Source: Benincasa hispida (lineage: Eukaryota > Streptophyta > Magnoliopsida > Cucurbitales > Cucurbitaceae). From it: a DNA stretch of 64,000 nt. The notes below the pieces were generated by a model. It was not told the DNA's origin and did no database searches. It saw only the letters and a program-made list of their open reading frames with translations. Where the stretch lies: the NCBI RefSeq assembly GCF_009727055.1, contig NC_052357.1:14696121-14760120 (forward strand). The letters run 5' to 3'. Shown piece by piece: positions 9,494-19,301 of this stretch. Position 1 is the first letter of the stretch; every line of letters begins with the position of its first letter. A program made the position numbers and the translations under genes.

Positions 9494-10713
9494 ACTTAAT
9501 TCTTTTCTTTCTTGCATTCATTTTTGTATTCTTTTATGCGCACATTCTTTTTGTATACTTAATTCTTTATCTTGTAACTTAACAATTCTTTGACTCTTGT
9601 ACAGGCCTTGATTAATTAAGTTTGCGATTATTTGTATTTATTTGAAAACTTCTTTAATCTTCAATATAATTCAAGTACATATTGACTTCAACCTTTTGCC
9701 TGTGCCTCTTCCTTTATCTTCCTTTGTAAATCTGTGCTTTATTTTACTTTTATATTTTCACGTTCTTCATTACGTTGCTATGATGTACTATATGTGAAAC
9801 TTGGAAATATTTCTTATACTTAGTAGATTCTGACTAACACTTAGTTCACTCTTAGTTTAGCAGTACTTTACCTTACCTTTCAAAGTCCTGCTCAAACCTT
9901 CTTTTTGAAATTTTCTTCTAAGTGTTTGTCTAGTCTATCTAAACAACGCAATGAGGACCTTTCTCATTCTTAAATTTTGGGGTGGGGAAGGTCTGAGCAG
10001 ATGGATGCAAAAATATTTAGTGTTAAAAGAAAACGAGTCCTTTGTTTAGCATCTAAATATATATATATATATAAAGATAATTATTTTATGTCAAAGTCCA
10101 ATGTCAGTGCAAGGGAATTTCAAAATCTTGTTCCCAACCTGATAAGAGTTTAGTTGTGAAAGAAGCCTGCTCGTAGTTGGATGTTCGTATGACACCCTTA
10201 GGAACAAGCCAAAATTGAAGATGGGTTACCAGGAACAACGCAGCATAGAAATAAAAAGAGAACAGAAAAAAAGAAAGTAAGGGACAACTCCTCTGAAAAC
10301 ATGAGTTATGTTGAAATTGGCACACCACCGTAGTTGGATGTTCGCATGAAACCCATGGGACAAGCTAAAACGAAGAGTGTAACCATGACCAACTGTCCCT
10401 AAATGAATAAACGACGCAAAATTTTTGCTCACAACATATAGCTTTATCAAGTTGTTTTGACATGAAGAGATAAACATTCTACGTTGAAAACTAGAAAAGT
10501 GTCTTTGAGCAGGATTTTTTTTTATGTAAAATAATAAAGTAGGGCTTGCTAAGAGTTAGCAAGGATAGAAGGAAAATGCGATGTTCGGAAATATGCCTAA
10601 AGGTTACATTCGGAGCAACCAATGTTTTCTAAAAAATATAGGATAAGATTGGAGCATGATTTCCTTAGTAGAAGATATGCTCGAGGACAAGCATATATCT
10701 AAATTTGGGGGTA
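9494..10713 (+). other. 3' untranslated region and polypurine tract of A1
   Basis: No coding sequence is visible. It contains two copies of a motif 'tagttggatgttcg' (10173-10198 and 10330-10355) whose relatives occur at 45767, 45911 and, inverted, 51263-51292. It ends 'gaggacaagcatatatc' then AAATTTGGGGGTA at 10701-10713, the polypurine tract that primes plus-strand synthesis just before the 3' LTR. Confidence 0.75.
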
Positions 10714-12478
10714 TGATAACTTGTAGAAATACAAGTTATTTATGTCACTTTATCTAGATATTGCGGCCAAAAGTAAGGAATTATGTGCTAATTGTATGGA
10801 AATTAACTTAGTTTGATTATAATTTCAAATACTTGCAATAAAATCCACTAACGCCAAAAGATGAAGAATTCGGAGAAAATTTACTCTGTTTTGTAGGAAG
10901 ACCAATGTCACCACTTGCACCCAAGGCTCGAGAGAACTTGATCAATGCATCTCTATCACTATTGCACCCATCGAACGTCATCGCACAGACATTCATTGAA
11001 GAAACGGCGTAATGCGATAGTCGATCCTGATCTACATGACAACCACATGCAGTTATAAAAAGAAACACCGTATATGAACCTATGATCGAGTGATGAAAAT
11101 GAGCAACACAAGAATGGGAGATCAAGACGTGTGTACAACTAACGGTTGTACAGAATTGACAGCCTGATTGCATAACAGAAGGAACAAAATCCCTCCATCT
11201 TTGGAATTTCCATAACAAAAATGGGGACCACTTGACCAGAGTCTAAGGAACTTTCCCTATAAATACCCCAGAGGATTTAATGAAGAATTATGCTATTCGA
11301 TACTGGGCGAAGTGCTGCAAGATAAAAGAGAGAAAAGGGCTTAGTTGAGTGCTACAAAGTAAGATCTGGGAAGAAGAAGAGATAAGGTCGAAAGGTGTAA
11401 TATCAGATCCATCCTGTTAACATCCTCGAGCGAAGCTTTGTTCAAGGACCCTGCTACTAGAGGAGCCAGCCTGAGAGGGAAGCTCTTCCAACCATCATCC
11501 CAACCACAACTGGCAAACAGGTCTCCATCGATTGATGACCAAGAGATTGGCGCCAGATTGTCCCTATTCTACCATTTTCTATGTATTTAATGTTTCTTTC
11601 ATCTTTCTGTTCTTTCATCATGTATCAAACATTTAATAGAAATATTAGATTCATATTATTTCTTTCACCGTTGACCCATTATTCACTTTCTCCACTATGT
11701 TCTTCTTAATCCTTCGATAAGTACTATAAATATCCGAGGACTTAATGTAAATTAAAGTTATGTAATACGTTTAGTTAAATCATGCTAGACGACATCTTCA
11801 CTTGTGAGAGCAGAAGTGAAGATGTCATTCTGATCTATCGAGAGAAGGTTAGGAGAGTGCGTTAACTAAAGCGAGTAGTACTTCCAGATATGGAAGCAAC
11901 CTTGCATTCATTACGTTAGACTCTAGTTTCAATGCAGACATGCGGGAGATGCGGCCGATCACTGAAAGGTGTATGCCATAAGAAGAATGAAACGGTATTT
12001 GTATCTTTACTTTCATTAAGAACTTGCGTTGATTTGTATACTTATCTTTCTTTTCTTTTCTCATCACAAGACTTGCCGACGCAATCCATGTCCTTGCACA
12101 GCCTTCACAGCTAGCCCTACTCTTAGCAACTTGTACATAGAACCTGTATCGCATACATCTAGTTTAGGTTTATAGTGTTTTTATCGCATTTTACTTTCCT
12201 TTTATTTTATGTAATTATCTTTTGTACAACACCTTTATACAAAGAATTGAAAAACCAGTCGCATAACACTATGAAATTATCGCATTAACCGGTACCGTTC
12301 TTCCCCATGTTCGACCTTGGATCATACCGAAAAACTTGCGATGGAATTACACTTGGTTTCATCGTAAGGAAACTTGTGACACAGCAGGGCATACTACCTA
12401 ATCTTAAAGAATATCGCATAATCAATAGTAGTATCGCATTGAATGAGCATAGAATTTCGCATATACGCTAACCATGCA
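10714..12478 (+). repeat. 3' LTR of A1 (family A)
   Basis: It starts TGATAAC directly after the polypurine tract and aligns with 278-2061. TATAAATA lies at 11258-11265 and the terminal hairpin at 10716-10739. The match to the 5' LTR ends near 12466. The next bases lead into B internal sequence by about 12481, so the end is placed at the CA dinucleotide at 12477-12478. Confidence 0.85.
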
Positions 12479-12481
12479 ATA

Positions 12482-12910
12482 CTAACCCAGGGGGAACCCC
12501 TGAAATATCTGAGCATAGTGTGAACAGCAATATTGAACATTTTATTACTTTGAATAATACAAACCTAGTGGGATCCTGAAATAACATGGGATATCCGCAA
12601 TGCGGTAAAAATCATAGTGGTCTATGCCTGAAAGGGACCGGGATCTGTTATGGGTGTGGCAAGATTGGCCATATCCGTAAAAATTGTTATTTTTTTCAGA
12701 GAAAAACAAGAGAAATCCAGGAGAAATACCAGCAGGAGATGGCGGGAGGTTCGAGCTCCGAAAGTAACAACATATTACCCGAACTGATGGTAGACCAAGA
12801 GTGGGCGCGAGTAGCTAAGAAAGATATTCCTCGAAATCTTATAAGTTTTGTATTTTCTGTAAGGAGATAGGTCATGTCCAAGAGAGATGTGTGTGGAGAG
12901 AGGAGTAGAT
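12482..12910 (+). pseudogene. Zinc-knuckle ORF upstream of B gag
   Basis: It encodes three Cys/His clusters: CPQCGKNHSGLC altered to YPQCGKNHSGLC here, CYGCGKIGHIRKNC, and CIFCKEIGHVQERC (near 12850-12890). The third lies in another frame, so there is a frameshift near 12835. A stop at about 12580 precedes the ATG at 12586. A matching ORF occurs in the minus-strand copy at 62450-62956. It resembles the tail of a second, diverged gag. It probably binds nucleic acid, by inference from the CCHC motifs only. Confidence 0.75.
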
Positions 12911-13048
12911 GCGTATTAATTTTGAAAACCTACGTCTATAGGATAGTGAGCAAATAAGAAACTATGCAGACTGAAGATAACCAGTAATGTAAATAGAAAC
13001 AATGTTTATAAATAAAAGTAGTATGTTGATAATGCATGTCTAATTTAT

Positions 13049-14253
13049 ATGTGGATGGTTGTAGACAAAATGCTGAGAAGTGGAAAACGTAGAACTGGGC
13101 AACCCTCTGGAAACGAAAGTGAAAGTGCCTCAAGCCATTCAAGAGAAAAGTCAAGGGCGGAAGAACAAATGGATAGATTCACCCAAATACTCCAAGCAAT
13201 TTTAGGAAATATACAACCTGATCCCGAGAAGAAATATGTGACAAAACGATTAAAGGCATTGGGAGCCACAAACTTTGAAGGAACAAAGGACCCTGCAGAT
13301 GCAGAAGTTTGGATAAATCAAGTAAAAAAATGTTTCGGGGTGATGAGATGCCTTGAAAATAGAAAAGTAAGGCTTGCAACATTTTTACTACAAAAACAGA
13401 CAGAAGATTGGTGGAAGCTACTAAAGAATAGGAGAGGCGACCAAGAAGAAATATGTTGGGAAGAGTTTCGAAAAGCATTTTTCCAAAGATTCTATCCTCG
13501 ATCATTTAGGGATATGAAACAAGATGAATTCCTATAGCTCATGCAGGGAAACATGACTGTAGCAGAATATGAATTAAAGTATACGGAGCTATCCAAGTCT
13601 GCTTTAAACATAGTTGTGGATGAAAAGGAACGCTGTCGAAGGTTTGAATCAGGATTAAGACAAGAGATTCGAACTCCTGTTATAGCAACCGTAGAATATG
13701 GAGAATTTTCAAAGCTAATAGAAGCCACAATGAGAGTAGAAAGAAGTTTAACGGCGGAAGAAGTAAGACCATAAAAAGATTCATTATTGAGTCGGTGGCG
13801 GAGAGAAGAATCAAGAAATTTTACCCCTAGGGTAGAAAGCAGAAGTGGTTGGAAAAGAAGAGGAATTACAAACACTAAAGTAGACCCAGAACGGGAAAGC
13901 CGAATAAAGTAGTCAATGGTGAGTGTTAACCAAAAACCAAGATGTCCGGTTTGTAATAAAATCATTGGGGAAGATGTTGGAAACAAACCCAAGGACGATC
14001 ACGCACATGTTTCAAGTGTGGCAACCGGAGACACTTTAAACAAGAATGTCCTCAGTTGATGGATATTGAAAATATACCACCATCAAACAACCCAGGAGTG
14101 AGATCAACGACTGTTGAAGGAGGACGGACTGTAGGAGGAAGAAAAGAGGAAACAGGAAAAATGACGTTGGTCAAACTATATGGGTTAAATCGAGATAGAG
14201 AAGACAATATATCGGTCGTGGGAAAAGGGAAAGAGAAAGTTTTAGAAGACTAG
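13049..14253 (+). pseudogene. gag: Tekay-type (chromovirus-like) gag of B2, broken
   Basis: Gag for particle assembly. The frame starts MWMVVDKMLRSGKRRT at 13049 and shows LKALGATNFEGTKDPADAE, ATFLLQKQTEDWWKLL and RFYPRSFRDMKQDEFL, then TAG at 13535-13537. The same frame resumes with MQGNMTVAEYELKYTEL and runs to a stop at 13772. A later part has the motif GWKRRGITNTK, a damaged first knuckle near 13955, and a second knuckle CFKCGNRRHFKQEC near 14010-14050, then GGRKEETGKMTLVKLYGL. The amber at 13535 is also present in the other copy (61786-61788). No protease or RT follows: gag ends about 110 bases before the LTR. Confidence 0.88.
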
Positions 14254-14327
14254 GATAAAAGCCGTTGTGTAAGAGAACTGTATCAAATTAATAAAAGTTT
14301 TTGTTGTAAAATAAGTTTCGTTAAATT

Positions 14328-14360
14328 TTGGGGACAAAATTATTCTAAGGGGGTGGTAAA
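14328..14360 (+). other. Polypurine tract of B2
   Basis: 'ttggggacaaaatt' then 'aagggggtggtaaa' directly precedes the LTR start TGTAAGACCC. The same block appears inverted at 6269-6301 and 60958-60988. This is the usual chromovirus-type tract. Confidence 0.8.
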
Positions 14361-16922
14361 TGTAAGACCCTAACATTAAATCTAAGGAGGAAGGATATTT
14401 AGATAAGGAAAATCCTAAGTAATAAAGATATTGGGGCAATGGTGAAAGCATTAGTACTAAATTATATCAAAAGATGGCAAGTGGGCCAACGCAAATGGAG
14501 GGCTTAAGCACATAGAATGCAAGAATGCGTGGGAGGATGGAAGAAAGAAGACTTGGGCAATGGCCGTGGGCTTGCATGCAACTAACACAAGGGCATGCAC
14601 AAGGCATACGGACGCGGGCAAGGCATGCGTTGGAGGCATACGTCGAGTGCTGCCGAACCTACCGAGCAGCCATGCGTCGATGCCTTGCACCAAGTGCACA
14701 GCCCATGCGTCGAGTCCAAGTGCACAGCCCATGCGTCGAACCCAAGCGCATAGCTCATGCGCCGAGCAGGTATGCCGAGTGGCCATGCCTATGCATCGAG
14801 CGCTGGCAAGCCTACCGAGTGGCCATGCCTATGTGTCGAGCACTGCCGAGCCTACTGAGCACTAATGCATCGAGGCACGCCCATATGGCCGAGCACGCCT
14901 ATGCGGTCGAGCAAGCAAGCGATGATCAACGCCTATGTAGCATGCCCATGCGTCGATGGTCAGTGCCTATGCCAAGCGCCATGCGTCCATGCCAAGCAAG
15001 TCGTGCGATCATACCTAGTGAGACATGCGTCGAGGATGAGTGGCCACCCTATGCGTTGGTGATGGCTGACTCATGCGATGGCTAAGTGGGATTTCGATGG
15101 AAGTAAGTTTCCTTGCTATGCGTTGTGGACAAAAGGAAGGCTAATTGATGGGGAAAAGAATTCCAAGGGGAGATGGCAATATTTATGAAATGCGTTGATA
15201 ACCCTAACAAATTAGATGGATGAACATGTTAAGTATTTAAGTGATTGTGGTGGCAAAAGGAGGATCACACAAAGCAATCCTATCACTCTAAGTAGGAGGT
15301 GGACAAAGGAGATTACATGCAAAAGAGGTCCTATCACCCTAAGAAGGAGGTGGATGAAGGAGGTTGCATGCAAAATGGGAATTTTGGCTGGCAAACCAAG
15401 GTGAGAACAACTCAAGGCTGTGCTGGAATAGGCTAAGTGTTGGCAGCTTCAAAAAGGGATAAATGGAAGTGGAGGAGTCACAAGGGAGTGAGTTTGGGAT
15501 GGCTATAAATAGAGAAGTTGGGCGAGAAGAATTTATTCATGCCATCACCAAAATCTCTGTGTTAAGAGCTTATTTAGAGTGTTACGCTTGAGTATTTAGG
15601 TTGCCAAATTAATTGGGGTTCGAAGGAGCTAAGGTTGCGTTGGTGAAACATTGGAGCCAACCCAGACGCACAGCTAGCCAATGCATCCAGCACACAGCAC
15701 GCACGCCTTGCGTCTTGTAGCGCTGCGTCCGTCCATTAGCGTGCCTTGAACCAACACATCACGCACGCCAACCCAACGCAGTAGTCACCGTGCAATGCAT
15801 CACGCACTCCCAACGCAGCAGCCCACTGTACGACACAACAAGCCCACCCTGCACATGATCGAACGCCCAGCTGCCTGCCACAGTCCAAATAACCTCTAAA
15901 GGGGCTGATTTTAGGATTTTGGCTAAGTTTGGAGTGGGGTAAGCTGGTACTTTCATTATGTAATGTTATTTTGGCTATTTTAGATTTATTTATTGAAATA
16001 ACAAGTGTTAATTGAGGAATTTTCATTGATATGGAGGAACTCTCAGGAAGGTGTACTCAAAGTGGTTTTAGTAGAAAATCTTGCTTACGGTGAGTGGTTA
16101 TTTAGTTTTATACATTGATATGTGAATAAATGCATAGGTAAGTACAAGATGCATGCTTATAATATGTTACTTTCCATGATATTGTCTACGTAATTTCTAT
16201 GGAAACTAAGATTATACTCGAAAGACATAAGTTAGCATGCTTAAAAATGGTACTAGGCGGGGAAAATAGTCGGCCTCGGTCGGCGAGAAATAATATTCGG
16301 TGACGACCGACAGGAAATATAGTTAAGATACCTAAGCATGTCTAGCGGGAAAGAATTGTCGATGTGCACATTGGTGGGGAAAGCAAGTTATAGGAAAGTT
16401 TCCATAAAAAAAATTGTTATGATTGTTAATATATGCATGATGTGAACATGCCAAGTTTAGCATGGGACTGGAGGATAATGATTGAATGAGATTACACATG
16501 ATCATGCATAGATTATACTGAAACTGTGATTATGTGATTGACTTCCTAAAACTATGTTTTGTAAAGTGATTGTTATTTTAAAAGGCACCATTCACTGGGC
16601 TTATTAGCTCACACTCTTCCAAATGTTTTCTTCTATCCCAACCCCCCCCCAGGTTGCAAAGTGGAGCATTTAGGAAGGAGTCTACAACCACGAAAACACC
16701 ATGACTTGGTAATTTCTAAGGGCACTGCTCGGAACATGTAATAGAAGAGTATAGGAAATTGAGCTGCATGTATGAAATTTAGATAGGTTATTGTAAACAT
16801 GTTAAGGTTTTTAATAGATAAAGGGGGAAATATTAAATTAAAACGTTGTCTGGGAATGCTACTAGTATATCTTCATGCTCTCTTCTAAGTCTTGGGGCTA
16901 AGGCTAGGGAGGGGGTGTGACA
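14361..16922 (+). repeat. 3' LTR of B2, the fullest family B LTR
   Basis: 2562 bp, starting TGTAAGACCCTAAC and ending GGGAGGGGGTGTGACA. TATAAATA lies at 15504-15511. The U3 has a GC-rich repeat array (about 14590-15070), and a three-unit version of the 27-bp minisatellite lies near 16262-16325. A poly-C run is at 16642-16651. Reading frames inside are repeat artefacts. The right flank is integrase sequence on the opposite strand. Confidence 0.9.
14590..15070. repeat. GC-rich 'catgcgtcgag' repeat array in B LTR
   Basis: Degenerate repeats built from 'gccatgc', 'tatgcgtcgagc' and 'gccgagc' raise GC and CpG well above the rest of the window. Related arrays are at 1-277 and, inverted, about 60480-60720. 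Confidence 0.75.
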
Positions 16923-17417
16923 ATATGCCTTAACTCGTTGTTCATTAACCTTAAATGTACGTCTTCCATCCTCAGTGATCAGCTCCATCACACCATGTGG
17001 GAATATTTCTTTAACTATGAAGGGTCCGGACCAACATGATTTTAATTTTCCCGGGAAGAGTCGCAATCTTGAGTTGAAGAGTAAGTCCTTTTACCTGACT
17101 TGGAGGTTCTTACCAAATATGTGCTTGTCATGCCAGCGCTTGGAGCACTCCTTATAAATCTTTGCATTTTCATATGCGTTAATCCTCCATTCTTCTAGCT
17201 CGACCAGTTGCATTTTTCGCGCTTCTCCTGCTTTCTTCAAATCAAAGTTCAGCTTCTTTACCACGCACAGTGCCTTATATTCCCTCCAAAGGAAAATGAC
17301 ATGCCTTACCAAATACCAACACATATGGGGACATACCTAGGGGTGTTTTAAATGCGGTCTGGTATGCCCATAACGCATCATCAAGTTTTGTTGCCCAATC
17401 TGTTCGTGAAGGCCTTA
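16923..17417 (-). pseudogene. pol: Integrase C-terminal part of C1 pol
   Basis: On the minus strand it encodes [33 protein letters not shown] and SKRWHDKHI, then LFPGKLKSCWSGPFIVKEIF and FKVNEQRVKAY. This is the region after the integrase core that ends Athila pol. It is cut at 16923 by the B LTR. Frameshifts or stops lie near 17070-17090 and 17325. It is continuous with 19302-19758 once the solo LTR and one target-site copy are removed. The same region of another C element is at 53765-54406. Confidence 0.88.
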
Positions 17418-17422
17418 CTACC

Positions 17423-19301
17423 TGATAATTTGCAGAAATACAAATTATTTATACTGCCTTATTCAGATATTTCGACCAGAAGTGAATAAATATGCGTCGA
17501 TTGTATGAAAATTAGCTTAGAAATACAATAATAATAAATTATCGCAATTATACCCACCAACATCATTAAGATAGAAGAAAAGGATATTTCGACTCTGTTT
17601 TGCAGGAAACCAAGTAACTACTTGCGATCAAGGCTCAATGAGAAACTGAACAACGCATCTCTGTCACGTTACGCCCGTCAATCAACAATGAAGAGATGAT
17701 TAACACATATGACAGTGCAATGCGACAGTCAATCAAGAGCTGAACTTCAACCGCATGCGGTAATAAAAACAACACCGCATGCAGACACCCGATCGAAAGA
17801 TGCAAATGAGCAATGCAAATGTGGAGGATTGCGACACTTGTACAACTAACCATTGTGCAGATTTGACGGTCTAATTGCATAAAAGAAGGAATGATTATCC
17901 CATCATCTTCGTAATTTCCATAACAATAAGTGGGGTCCATAAGCCAAGAGTCAAAGCTTTTCACCTATAAATACCCCCATAGACTTTAGAGAAAATATAC
18001 TTGATACCGGGCTAATTGATGCTAGATTATTGAGAGAGAGGCTGAGCTGAGTGCTGATTGGAACCAATCCGAGAAGAGAAGAGACAAGGCTGAGAGGTGA
18101 TTCTCAGTGCAATTTTGCCAAATCCACGTCGCGAAGCTCTGTACTCAGATCCCTGCTACCGGTTGAGCAAGCCTGAGAGGGAAGCTCATCCTTCCGCACG
18201 ATCCATCCGCGTCAGCAAGCAAATCTCCATCAAGATCGGCATCAAGACATTGGTGTTTTATTTGTTTCTAACTCTATTCATCAACTGTATTTCATCTTCT
18301 TAATCTCTTCATTCACAAATCATGTATCTGATGCTAAATAATAGTATTGAATGTCTTGATCATTTCCATTTCCACTTCTCTGTCTTTCTCCGTTCATCCA
18401 TTAATCGTTTTCTCCATGAAGTTTTCTTGATCCCTTGGTAATTAATATGGATTAAACGAGTAACCTAATCTGTGCTAAAGAGATAAATGTGTTTAGCTAA
18501 GGCATGCTAGACGGCATCTTCACCTATGAGAGCAGAAGTGAAGATGCCATTCTGATCTATCGGGATAAGGTTAGAAGAATGCGTTAACTAAAGCGAGTAG
18601 TACTTCCAGACATGGAAGCAACCTTGCGTTCATTACGTTTGTCCCTGTTTCACCACAGAGATGTGGGAACGTGGCTGATCATTGTTGATTGAGAGGTGTA
18701 CGCCAAGGGAAAAGCGGAACCGTACTTATATTTTTAACTCGTGCTATTTATATTAGTTATCTTTTCTCTTTCTGCTTCGCACATAAGACTTGCCACCACA
18801 TAACACGATCTTTGTATCATCTTCACAGTTAGCCTCAACCTCGGTATCTTGTATCGTGAAACCTGTATCTTGTATCATCTTAGCTTAGGTTTATTTTATT
18901 GTAATTTACTTCATTATCGCATTTTTATCGCTTTACTTTACTTTATTGCAATTTTAATACTTGTACACACCACACTTTTATAAAATTAAAAAACTCCTGG
19001 TTGCATGTATCACAAACATAACTTAATAACCTCAAACAGCCCCTGTGTTCTACCTCGGATCACACGGAGAAACTTGCGGTGGAATTATACTTGGTTCCAA
19101 TGCAAGGAACTTCTGACCAGCATACTACAAGAACATTCATTAATAACGCATCTCTAGAAGTAGTATCGCATAAGATGAGTCAAGTCAGGTCATCATTGTT
19201 TATCATTGGACTGGTGTCTTGCGTGCAGTATAAAGCATATCCTTAGCGTTCAACAAGTTTATGACATAGGCTTGTAGCTTAGGATAGAATTTATGTCATC
19301 A
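17423..19301 (+). mobile_element. Solo LTR, family A, with target duplication CTACC
   Basis: 1879 bp starting TGATAATTTG and ending ATGTCATCA. It is flanked by CTACC at 17418-17422 and 19302-19306; removing it restores the integrase sequence 'ccttactacc|ttcgcaag'. TATAAATA lies at 17966-17973. Its terminal hairpin has a compensatory change relative to other A LTRs. A solo LTR arises when the two LTRs of an element recombine and the body is lost. Confidence 0.93.

Larger units (their letters stand above)
278..12478 (+). mobile_element. Composite Athila-type (Ty3/gypsy) element A1
   Basis: The order is LTR (278-2061), tRNA-Asp primer site, gag, no pol, extra 3' ORF, 3' UTR with polypurine tract, LTR (10714-12478). 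Gag motifs and primer site are those of the Athila lineage. RT, RNase H and integrase are absent; a family B fragment on the opposite strand lies where pol should be. The five bases before 278 (atggc) do not match those after 12478 (atact). The left flank is a B LTR and the right flank is B internal sequence, so the two ends probably come from different insertions joined by recombination or deletion. Confidence 0.8.
12479..16922 (+). mobile_element. Family B element B2, 5'-truncated, gag-only
   Basis: Internal sequence (zinc-knuckle ORF, then gag) is followed directly by a polypurine tract and an LTR. The layout is the same as in the minus-strand copy at 58821-64000, so absence of pol is a family feature and not just local damage. 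The 5' LTR is missing; the fragment at 1-277 may be its remnant. Its 3' LTR ends inside integrase of the C element at 16923. Confidence 0.82.

Noticed and set aside
14525..15085. A 186-codon frame rich in Arg, Ala and Cys
   Set aside because: It lies wholly in the GC-rich repeat array of the B LTR and is repetitive; homologous arrays at 1-277 and 60480-60720 do not keep the frame.
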